A DNA stretch of 32,444 nt. Source: a virus. The DNA lies in the IMG/VR virus record IMGVR_UViG_3300030419_005069, positions 1-32,444 of that record; one strand, given 5' to 3'. Position 1 is the stretch's first letter, and each line of letters opens with the position of its first letter. The notes beneath the pieces were generated by a model. That model saw only the letters and a list, made by a program, of their open reading frames with translations, was not told the origin of the DNA and ran no database searches. Below, in pieces: positions 1-6,043 of this stretch. The position numbers were made by a program, and so were the translations under genes.

Positions 1-48
1 CAGACCATCAATTGAAATCTTGCCTGCTTTTGACTTACTTTTTGCCAT
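1..48 (-). CDS. N-terminal fragment of an unidentified protein, cut by the window edge
   Basis: An ATG at 48 opens a frame that stays open for 16 codons to the window edge (reads MAKSKSKAGKISIDGL). The start lies inside the last codons of the upstream small membrane-protein gene, in another frame, with a GGAGAG-like ribosome site about ten bases before it. The overlap fits the tight coupling seen elsewhere in this cluster. The fragment is lysine-rich and too short to assign. It follows gp32 and DNA-metabolism genes, so a replication or recombination protein is possible, but that is only a guess from position. Confidence 0.55.
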   Translation of the reverse strand, partial: MAKSKSKAGKISIDGL

Positions 49-190
49 CGAATCTCTCTCCGTATCTTTCGTAAATTTCGTCTCTTACATCTTTGTGGAG
101 CATTGCCACATGTTCGCGGGTTTCTTGTATCTGGCGACGTAGCTCCAGTATATAAAATCCTATTATTACCAGAGCTACCGCCGTCCACAT
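35..190 (-). CDS. Small single-pass membrane protein, 51 aa
   Basis: The frame reads MWTAVALVIIGFYILEL at its N-terminus, a hydrophobic segment of about 16 residues. A charged, probably helical tail of about 34 residues follows, rich in R, E and K and ending DGKK. The start is supported by GGAG seven bases upstream, which overlaps the stop of the preceding lipoprotein gene (three bases apart). The 3' end overlaps the start of the next gene by 14 bases. An N-terminal membrane anchor with a short helical periplasmic or cytoplasmic tail, placed directly after a small lipoprotein gene, is the layout of a two-component spanin (inner-membrane plus outer-membrane subunit). At 51 residues it is very short for an i-spanin and no lysis gene is visible nearby. 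Function is therefore unassigned. Confidence 0.65.
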   Translation of the reverse strand: MWTAVALVIIGFYILELRRQIQETREHVAMLHKDVRDEIYERYGERFDGKK

Positions 191-193
191 AGC

Positions 194-358
194 CTACTCC
201 GCTGAATCGTCGTCGTCTCCTGCGGAGTCATCATCATCCGCAGCTGAGTCGTCGTCGTCCGCTGCAAGGTCGGTGCAGCTCGTAAATGTAATGGCGCCTA
301 GCCCCAAAATCAGGACCAGCAATGCCATAAGGCTCATTGGGTTAGTTCGTGCAATCAT
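194..358 (-). CDS. Small lipoprotein with DDDDSA repeats, 54 aa
   Basis: The frame starts MIARTNPMSLMALLVLILGL. This gives a basic n-region, a hydrophobic core at residues 9-24 and a lipobox-like TFTSC, with the candidate lipidated cysteine at residue 28. The mature part is almost entirely acidic: three tandem copies of DDDDSA (residues 34-53), with codon use that drifts between copies. AAAGGA sits at a good distance before the ATG at 358. It should be exported and anchored by signal peptidase II, exposing a flexible, very acidic tail. It precedes the 51-residue membrane protein by three bases, so the two are probably co-translated. Options are an outer-membrane spanin subunit or a superinfection-exclusion or host-surface lipoprotein. 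DDDDSA runs occur, as I recall, in secreted proteins of some delta-proteobacterial or myxococcal lineages, which would make this a host-derived piece. Confidence 0.7.
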   Translation of the reverse strand: MIARTNPMSLMALLVLILGLGAITFTSCTDLAADDDDSAADDDDSAGDDDDSAE

Positions 359-370
359 TATATATCCTTT

Positions 371-595
371 CTAGATTACGAATTCTTGTTCCGTAACGAC
401 TAGACAACCTTCGTTGACCAACCGTTCACGATGAGTATAATACCCTAAAAGACTGACGGTGTCAATCACTATTTTACGCATTATTTCAGATTTTCCTGTA
501 ATAATACGAACGGGGAGTTCATTGTTATATACAAAGCTGTATATGTGTTGAACTACCCCTTCGTGTTTTATACCGTGTAGGTCCAGTGTTTTCAT
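371..595 (-). CDS. Smr-domain protein, 74 aa
   Basis: A stand-alone Smr (small MutS-related) domain. The N-terminus has the family LDLHG motif (residues 4-8). The centre has IITGKS (about residues 31-36), matching the second conserved Smr loop, usually TGKG or HGKG. The C-terminal half (EGCLVV) fits the last strand. Smr domains bind DNA or RNA and often have nicking or RNA-cleaving activity. At 74 residues this is the bare domain without MutS parts. Its start overlaps the stop of the preceding gene as TAATG, so the two are translationally coupled. Small Smr proteins are found in marine T4-like phages, where their role is not established. Confidence 0.8.
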   Translation of the reverse strand: MKTLDLHGIKHEGVVQHIYSFVYNNELPVRIITGKSEIMRKIVIDTVSLLGYYTHRERLVNEGCLVVTEQEFVI

Positions 596-1080
596 TAACT
601 AAGAGTAAGGTTTCCGTGCTTAGTGGATACAACGACGTCAAATCCACTAACAAACGAATCTGCAGCTGCACCGAGTTCATATAGCTCTCCAGCAACGACC
701 TTAATGTTTGCCGCGACTTCACAAGTACCGCGCTTATGGTCATGACGTTCGGTGGAAATTGTCAGCAAATCATAATTATATGCCTCCTCCAAAATCTTTT
801 CGCACAGATAGTCCTCAAACCATCCTTCTCTGTCATAATCCTCAAGCATCCCCTCATCACGCATGGTTTCAAGAATGTCCTCATCGTAGCGCGATAGGAC
901 GGTAACTCCCGGAGTTGCGAGGCTGCGAGCTAGAACAAGCGCAGTATCTGTTTCGCCCAAAGCGGTATCAATATAGTCATCTGAAATATGCCAAACATCA
1001 GCTCGATCTTCGTAATTTAAATAAACATATTCTTCAGGACCAATATCAAGATTCCGAAGTGTATCAACAATAGTTCCCAT
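595..1080 (-). CDS. Conserved-type hypothetical protein, acidic, 161 aa
   Basis: A soluble, strongly acidic protein without signal peptide or membrane segment. The middle (residues about 70-100) is dense in D, E, W and Y and includes GWFEDYLCEKILEEAYNYDL. The C-terminal third contains a H-D-H-K-R-G-T-C segment (about residues 113-120) followed by a more apolar part. I do not recognise a family with certainty, although similar acidic proteins occur next to replication genes in marine T4-like phages. The gene is followed by the Smr gene with a TAATG overlap and preceded by a 67-base spacer holding a conserved hairpin. GGGA lies before the ATG. Confidence 0.7.
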   Translation of the reverse strand: MGTIVDTLRNLDIGPEEYVYLNYEDRADVWHISDDYIDTALGETDTALVLARSLATPGVTVLSRYDEDILETMRDEGMLEDYDREGWFEDYLCEKILEEAYNYDLLTISTERHDHKRGTCEVAANIKVVAGELYELGAAADSFVSGFDVVVSTKHGNLTLS

Positions 1081-1106
1081 ATTTTATTCCCTTTCTATAA
1101 TAAGTT

Positions 1107-1130
1107 GAGACCCCTGTATCCCCGGGCCTC
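1107..1130 (-). other. Intergenic hairpin B, upstream of the 161-aa gene
   Basis: On the minus strand GAGGCCC and GGGTCTC form a 7-bp stem (one G-U pair) with a 10-base loop GGGGATACAG. It is not followed by a U run, so it does not look like an intrinsic terminator. Its stem and loop closely match the hairpin at 1355-1379 in front of the next gene upstream, with an A-U to C-G exchange that keeps pairing. It lies 27 bases before the start codon at 1080. Confidence 0.55.
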
Positions 1131-1147
1131 CCTGCGGCTGTCAGAGT

Positions 1148-1336
1148 TTAACCCGCGTTTTTAGCTTCTTGAACCTCAACACGGAGTTCCTGTGCTAGCG
1201 TCTTCACTTCTTGCATTGCCTTACGAACTCGCGTTCCGGCGGCATTGTTTCCATTATTGAAAAACTTATCATGGTCTTCGCGAGTTTCCTCAAGAAGCGT
1301 AATCAGCTCTTCTAGACGGTTTGTATCAGTAGTCAT
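1148..1336 (-). CDS. Histone H1-like (Hc1 family) small DNA-binding protein, 62 aa
   Basis: A short helical protein with no membrane segment. The second half, NNAAGTRVRKAMQEVKTLAQ (residues about 30-49) and then ELRVEVQEAKN, matches the Hc1/histone H1-like family signature (typically GNKAAGTRARKALQE-like) found in chlamydiae, Bacteroidetes and many marine phages. The N-terminal half is an acidic coiled-coil-like helix. Such proteins are thought to bind DNA and affect compaction, but a phage role is not shown. It sits between gp32 and a hypothetical gene, separated on both sides by spacers that contain near-identical hairpins. AAAGGAAGAG gives the ribosome site. Confidence 0.75.
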   Translation of the reverse strand: MTTDTNRLEELITLLEETREDHDKFFNNGNNAAGTRVRKAMQEVKTLAQELRVEVQEAKNAG

Positions 1337-1354
1337 AACTCTTCCTTTCTTTTT

Positions 1355-1379
1355 GAGGCACCTGATAACCCTGTGCCTC
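1355..1379 (-). other. Intergenic hairpin A, between gp32 and the histone-like gene
   Basis: On the minus strand GAGGCAC and GTGCCTC make a perfect 7-bp stem with an 11-base loop AGGGTTATCAG. It is followed by AAAAAG and the ribosome site of the histone-like gene. No U tract follows, so a terminator on the coding strand is unlikely. It is a sister of the hairpin at 1107-1130. Possible roles are translational control or protection of processed mRNA 3' ends after gp32. Confidence 0.6.
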
Positions 1380-1395
1380 CCCGTGGGGGGGATAA

Positions 1396-2169
1396 TTAAA
1401 GAGCGCCAAGCTCTGCGAAAGCGGCATCAACAGCGTTAGCTTCGCCGTCGGCCTGGTTGCCATACTTCGTGGTCTCGCTGCTAACAGTCTCAGGGTCATC
1501 AACCTGAGAGTTAACAAACGTATCCAGAATCGTCTGCACATCGGCAGTCGTCTTTCGCTCGAATAGACCAGAAAAATCTGGAATGCTATCAAGAAGCTCG
1601 GAGCACCTCTCCGGTGTCATGTCCTCACAAAGGGAGGAGGATCGGCGTCGAGGCACCAGCTTCGTCTGAGGGAAGGAAGCGCCCGGAGGCTTTCCATAGG
1701 TCATCGTGAGATCCGTGCCAGTCTCGGTGTCGGTGATATCACCATACTCCGGGTTGAGCACGAGCGTCAGGAGGTTCTCATAGGCAGTCTTGCCATAACC
1801 CCATACACGCACACCCTTCTCTTCCTCGCCGCGAACCATCACGGGACTGAAGAAGCGCTGTCGCACGAAGAGAGACTTCGCGGTCTTCTTACTATGCTCG
1901 TCGTTGTTATCAACGCCTTCGCGCCATAGCTGTGAGGCGAACTCACATACGGGACACTCGTCGCCGTAGTTGCGCTTGGGACATAGGAAGCCGCCCTTCT
2001 CAAGGTTGTAGTGAAACCACATCTCCTTGAAGGGATCGCCATCCGGGGTGGGGACGATCCGAATATCTTGGTCCCCATCCTCGGGGCGCCAGAAAGTGTC
2101 ATTTGAGGAGTTTCCGTCTCCGCGTAGTGACGCGAGCTTCTCTCGCATCTTGTCTAAATTGATACCCAT
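1396..2169 (-). CDS. 32: Single-stranded DNA-binding protein, T4 gp32 family
   Basis: A 257-residue homologue of T4 gp32, the SSB that coats single-stranded DNA at the fork and organises the recombination machinery. The basic N-terminus (MGINLDKMREKLASLRG) corresponds to the cooperativity domain. The core carries the zinc site as His53, Cys63, Cys72 and Cys75 (H-x9-C-x8-C-x2-C), with FLCP and CPVC around it. Aromatic and basic residues continue through VRQRFFSPVMV and GVRVWGYGK. The tail is acidic (DAAFAELGAL), as in gp32, where the tail docks partner proteins. It is somewhat shorter than T4 gp32 (301 aa). AAGGAG precedes the ATG closely. It is the first gene after the tubulin-like gene with a clear spacer. 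Confidence 0.93.
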   Translation of the reverse strand: MGINLDKMREKLASLRGDGNSSNDTFWRPEDGDQDIRIVPTPDGDPFKEMWFHYNLEKGGFLCPKRNYGDECPVCEFASQLWREGVDNNDEHSKKTAKSLFVRQRFFSPVMVRGEEEKGVRVWGYGKTAYENLLTLVLNPEYGDITDTETGTDLTMTYGKPPGASFPQTKLVPRRRSSSLCEDMTPERCSELLDSIPDFSGLFERKTTADVQTILDTFVNSQVDDPETVSSETTKYGNQADGEANAVDAAFAELGAL

Positions 2170-2200
2170 TTTTATCTCCTTAAGTTGGGTTAAAGTACGA

Positions 2201-3058
2201 TCAGCTAATATCCTGATCGTCTAGTAGTTCACCATATGATTGTACCATAGATGAGTGTTTAATGCAATAGCAATATTTTTGTTCATAACTTGTTTCGAAA
2301 ACGCCATACGAAACGTTCAGTCCTTCGGAAATCTTAGATTTCACAAAATTATTGATACGTCTAAACAAGGTGCCGTCGTTTTTCAAGTCTTCCTTTCCAA
2401 TACCATAATAGTATACCACATCGCGTGGCTGTGTCAAGTTGTAAAACCAATTTTCTTTTTCATTGTCATCGTCTAATGTAACGATGCCCACGGTCGTAAT
2501 GCGGGCGATCTCATGGGGGGTAATAAAATTACCAATCACTGGTTCGGAATTTTCGAAAACATTAATCATGTGAATGGTGTTAACAATTGCTTGATTGAGA
2601 GTATCATAATACCCAACGATTGAAACATCCCCAATACTTCGTTCGATAAAAAGATTATCAATTAAATATATTCTGTCAAGGAGACCTGACCGTGCATACT
2701 CCTGAAGTACATTCTTCACAATTCGTTCCTGCGCCTTCTGGGTCTCACTCATCAGAGAGAGGTCGGGCTGAATGTATATTACTCGAATGCTATTGCTGCT
2801 TAACTGCTGCAGCAACCTAAGGGTCCCCCCTGACACAGATCCTGCGCCGCAAGAGATCAGTAATATTTCTTCGTTTTTAAACTTGAGCTTTCTTTTCAGA
2901 TCTGGGAAGGAGGCATCATACTCTTCGTGGGTATTCCTTTTCTTTATGGTGATGTCCGCATCCTTGGAAGTATCAATTCCAAACGTCTCGTATTGTGGGA
3001 ATTTAGAGAAAGCTTTGGCGATATTACAGCCCGCCTTTCCCAAACCTATAACTTTCAT
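2201..3058 (-). CDS. Tubulin/FtsZ-like GTPase-fold protein, 285 aa
   Basis: The first 140 residues follow the tubulin/FtsZ nucleotide-binding fold: strand and glycine loop KVIGLGKAGCNIAKAF (2-17), a second strand ending in GIDTS (27-31), then ILLISCGAGSVSGGTL (65-80) at the place of the tubulin signature loop (GGGTGTG in FtsZ). RVIYIQPDL and DRIYLIDN follow as later strands. The signature loop is degenerate, with GAGSVSGG instead of GGGTGTG. No T7-loop catalytic NxD is obvious. At 285 residues it is shorter than FtsZ or PhuZ (about 320-400). Related proteins next to gp32 in other marine T4-like phages fit my memory, but I cannot check this. A cytoskeletal or DNA-positioning role would be an inference. 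The next gene upstream overlaps it as ATGA. Confidence 0.65.
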   Translation of the reverse strand: MKVIGLGKAGCNIAKAFSKFPQYETFGIDTSKDADITIKKRNTHEEYDASFPDLKRKLKFKNEEILLISCGAGSVSGGTLRLLQQLSSNSIRVIYIQPDLSLMSETQKAQERIVKNVLQEYARSGLLDRIYLIDNLFIERSIGDVSIVGYYDTLNQAIVNTIHMINVFENSEPVIGNFITPHEIARITTVGIVTLDDDNEKENWFYNLTQPRDVVYYYGIGKEDLKNDGTLFRRINNFVKSKISEGLNVSYGVFETSYEQKYCYCIKHSSMVQSYGELLDDQDIS

Positions 3059-3375
3059 TCCTCAACCCACTCCAGAAGATAGCCCATTTCAAAGCCGCCG
3101 CGGGTGACATACTTCGATGCCCGGGCAGCGTCTATGGTGTGCTGCTGTATTCCCTCGCGTCGGCAAACAAACTCTAAAATCTCCATGATATCCGCGGCTT
3201 CCTCGGGGCACGGATGCTCGACAAACTCCTGAACCTCCTCATGCAACTTCTTCAGGGCTAGCCGCAACAAATCATCCCCGCTAACTTGGCGCGCGCGGAA
3301 GTCTTTTCCTGCGTCAAATATAATATCAGGGATTCTATCGCGAACAAGCTTGTGATATAACTTCTTCTTTTTCAT
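3055..3375 (-). CDS. MazG-like nucleotide pyrophosphohydrolase, 106 aa
   Basis: The N-terminus, YHKLVRDRIPDII (residues 7-19), is the hallmark of a MazG-like/phosphoribosyl-ATP pyrophosphohydrolase-like family. The metal-binding helices follow: EEVQE (46-50) and EEAAD (58-62), matching the EExxE plus ExxD pattern of all-alpha NTP pyrophosphohydrolases. It would hydrolyse (d)NTPs or related nucleotides to monophosphate and pyrophosphate. Phage MazG homologues have been linked to nucleotide-pool housekeeping or to host (p)ppGpp handling, with substrates varying. The gene overlaps the polymerase gene upstream and the tubulin-like gene downstream by four bases each, so the three are almost certainly one translational unit. 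Confidence 0.82.
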   Translation of the reverse strand: MKKKKLYHKLVRDRIPDIIFDAGKDFRARQVSGDDLLRLALKKLHEEVQEFVEHPCPEEAADIMEILEFVCRREGIQQHTIDAARASKYVTRGGFEMGYLLEWVEE

Positions 3376-4559
3376 AGCTTCAACTCCTTCAGCTCGCCAA
3401 GGTTTCTCCCGACGGAGACGTTGACTTTGAACATATCATAACGCGTTTTCTTGAACGTGTCAAGCAAATTTAGAATTTCGTACCGATCCTCTTCAGCGAG
3501 GTCAATATACACAGCGTCGTGAATAAGAAATGCGATGTGGCTTTTTCTCCCTTTCAAAAGCTCGTAGACTTTGTAAGCCTGCTCGTGCACCATGTCAATT
3601 GTGGTGCTTTGAACGATGTAATTGAGTGCATGGTGCTCGTCTACGTTCTCTATTATTCTACCATAATCCGTCTTAATTTTAAAGCCATCCCAATACTTAT
3701 TTCGCACGAAATCCTTGGTATAGAGGCGCTCTAAGTCCTTGTTTTCCTTACTAGAATACAGCCATGCAAAAGTCTTAACCTTGGCCTCTTCACGACTCAC
3801 CGAGCCCCCGAAAACGTTCTTTACATTCCAGTCATGAATATCGTTTTGAGGCTGTTCTTGGCCTGAAAGTGCCAGCAGAACCCGCAGCTCCGCAGCATTA
3901 AAATCCAACTCCAGAAGCCAGTCATTATTCGGCTTGATGCAGGAACGAAACTCTTTGCCCATCGTTAAAATCGGGAAGCTCTTAGGGTTTGCGGCGAGGC
4001 GACCAGTTACGGTGCCCCATGGGTTGTAATCACAAGTGTGGCGTACCGTTTGCACAGTGCGACGAAAATTCTGTCCCTTCACCGAACTCAGGAGGTGCTT
4101 AATTGGCGCGAGATCCACGTTGAGATGTCTCCCGCGAATGTCTGTCACCATTTCCACAAGATTATGGGTATGCTGATAGTTCTCTGGTCGTTCGTGCGTG
4201 TCAAGCACGTGCTTAGTTATCTTATTCTTTGCTTCAAGATATTGATATAGGAAATATTCCGGCACTAGATCATAGAAACAGTTTTCGTCCATATTTAATG
4301 CGGATGTATTAAAGGCCTTGAGACACGATTTAAGCGTCTTTTTGATCTTCTCCCAGTCTTCCTTCATATCCTCGGGGCAAACGTCTGTAATCGTCGCTCC
4401 GTGGCTGTAAATCCGCGCAATTTCATACTGGTTTCCTCGCAAATGAGTAGAGTAGTCCCAGGTGCTTCCTTCTAGTGGAATCTCGCGGACGGCATGAATT
4501 GCATTCTGGGCGTAATATCCAACACAATCTCTCTTATTATCAAGAACTTGAAATAACAA
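3372..4559 (-). CDS. Compact family A (Pol I-like) DNA polymerase without exonuclease domain, 395 aa
   Basis: Pol I motifs appear in order with correct internal spacing. TGRL is at 185-188. Motif A is D219-x4-E224. Motif B is R256-x3-K260-x3-F264-x3-Y268, matching Klenow R754, K758, F762 and Y766. N313-x3-Q317 matches N845/Q849. Motif C is H347-D348. Both catalytic aspartates (219 and 348) are present, but the glutamate of the usual HDE is Ala349, and the glycine after Tyr268 is Ser. No 3'-5' exonuclease motifs are visible in the first 180 residues. The fingers are shorter than in Pol I. The start is TTG at 4559, five bases after AGGAG. It lies 8 bases after a structural gene and overlaps the MazG-like gene. 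T4 itself uses a family B polymerase (gp43). Whether this is the replicase or an accessory enzyme cannot be told. Confidence 0.85.
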   Translation of the reverse strand: MLFQVLDNKRDCVGYYAQNAIHAVREIPLEGSTWDYSTHLRGNQYEIARIYSHGATITDVCPEDMKEDWEKIKKTLKSCLKAFNTSALNMDENCFYDLVPEYFLYQYLEAKNKITKHVLDTHERPENYQHTHNLVEMVTDIRGRHLNVDLAPIKHLLSSVKGQNFRRTVQTVRHTCDYNPWGTVTGRLAANPKSFPILTMGKEFRSCIKPNNDWLLELDFNAAELRVLLALSGQEQPQNDIHDWNVKNVFGGSVSREEAKVKTFAWLYSSKENKDLERLYTKDFVRNKYWDGFKIKTDYGRIIENVDEHHALNYIVQSTTIDMVHEQAYKVYELLKGRKSHIAFLIHDAVYIDLAEEDRYEILNLLDTFKKTRYDMFKVNVSVGRNLGELKELKL

Positions 4560-4567
4560 TGCAACTC

Positions 4568-6040
4568 CTAGTATAGCTGGCGGTTTGTACCATTCTCTAC
4601 TAGAATTCTATCACCTGTGACGCGATTGTCAAGGACTTTTGCATTTTCTTCCTGAAGAGCCACGGCGCCGATATCATAAATGTAGTTTCTATAAATAGTA
4701 TTAACATATGCAGCGACATTTTGCAAGGGCGTTATGGCTGGATTGGGGCGAAGTGTATATATTTCATAACATTGGGTTTTTAGAGTCTTAACTCGATGGG
4801 GAGCAAGGACACCCCCCACTTCTGCCTGCCGCAGGTCAACATAAAAATCTATCAAAAAGCGATCTGTTAAGACATCCGCGCCACCAAGGGTTGCGCGCAC
4901 ATCCTGAGGGGCGATCACTTGCATGGCGCCGCCTTCTTGGGCAGGAAAGGCGCCAGTGTGTTCCGCGGAGGCGGGATCCGTTATGGTAGGAAGCAACGCA
5001 GGAGTCTCTTCAACAAGGGGGGTACGAGGTCGCGAAACGACAGCGCAGTCGGAGGCAATCCTCCCCACTCCGGCGGCGGGGAGGCCGCGGTCTCGGAGTC
5101 CCCTGGTATCATCTTCATAGAAAGGCTCACGATTAACAAGGCCAATATATGAGTTGATGAACATATATTTAAGATCGTCAAAATCTGTTAAATAAGTTTT
5201 ATCATAAAAGACGTCAAAGAAGTTTTCCCGAGAGATATGGGTCCCACCAGCTGTGTAACGCGTCAAAGCAGCCTGTTCAAAGGCGGTGGTAAACATATCT
5301 GCTGTAAGAACCCAGGGAATGTTCTTGTCTATCATGAATCCAAATTTCTTTGCACACTTACGATAAAATTCAAAGTTGGGGTCGGTAAGAAATTCTTGAT
5401 TTTTAACAAAGTCACTCCCCGCGTCTTTATTCGCAACTGCGATGCACACTCCGCTATTGAATATATTGCAATTAGAAGTCAAAAGATAATTGGTCTTTGT
5501 TATGGGAACGTGGGATGCCGTGTCCAATAGGTAGTGCCTGTAGAACTGCAGAAACGTCCCAAAATCACGGATCCCCTTCCTCTCGCGATGTGACATCCTG
5601 TCCAGGTAAGCATTGTAAAGCCGCTGCACATGCTGTGCATACGACGCATTGGGTGATTCATAAGCACGGTGGGCTTTAATGTTCAATAAATTGGAATTCC
5701 CGCGAGGGTCAACGGCACTGACCAGCACAGCCTTGGCCATATGAGCCACAAATTTCTCAAAAATATCCACCACCACATTGAGAGCGCGCATGTTTGGCAT
5801 TGCGGCACTTGGAATCGTCTTGAAGTTTCCCAGCCCGGGCACGACAGAATTCTGAAATTGATCGACGCGGCCATATATTAACTTGTTGTACCACGTATCA
5901 AGAGGAGAAGGGAAATCGGGAGGATAGACCTTTTGCTGATAGAGCGACCGTTGGTAAAAGGCTGCGCGCGCACTCATCCCATTTTGTCCTCGCGGATTCA
6001 AGATATCATCAGGTTTATAATCAAATCTGTCTTTGGCCAT
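4568..6040 (-). CDS. Putative virion structural protein, 490 aa
   Basis: A soluble protein with no signal peptide. The first 300 residues are rich in aromatic and Asn/Arg residues, with segments such as PRGQNGMSARAAFYQRSLYQ and later VDIFEKFVAHMAKAVLVSAVDP. The region around 325-385 is low-complexity (AAGVGRI, PAQEGG), probably a linker. The C-terminal part (about 395-490) looks compact again (TDRFLIDFYVDLRQAEVGG, YVNTIYRNYIYDIGAVALQE). I do not recognise a named family. It follows the 1407-residue structural protein with a 3-base gap and a strong GGAGGA site, in the tail/baseplate run, so a baseplate or tail-associated role is likely. It is the last structural gene before the polymerase. Confidence 0.65.
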   Translation of the reverse strand: MAKDRFDYKPDDILNPRGQNGMSARAAFYQRSLYQQKVYPPDFPSPLDTWYNKLIYGRVDQFQNSVVPGLGNFKTIPSAAMPNMRALNVVVDIFEKFVAHMAKAVLVSAVDPRGNSNLLNIKAHRAYESPNASYAQHVQRLYNAYLDRMSHRERKGIRDFGTFLQFYRHYLLDTASHVPITKTNYLLTSNCNIFNSGVCIAVANKDAGSDFVKNQEFLTDPNFEFYRKCAKKFGFMIDKNIPWVLTADMFTTAFEQAALTRYTAGGTHISRENFFDVFYDKTYLTDFDDLKYMFINSYIGLVNREPFYEDDTRGLRDRGLPAAGVGRIASDCAVVSRPRTPLVEETPALLPTITDPASAEHTGAFPAQEGGAMQVIAPQDVRATLGGADVLTDRFLIDFYVDLRQAEVGGVLAPHRVKTLKTQCYEIYTLRPNPAITPLQNVAAYVNTIYRNYIYDIGAVALQEENAKVLDNRVTGDRILVENGTNRQLY

Positions 6041-6043
6041 CTT

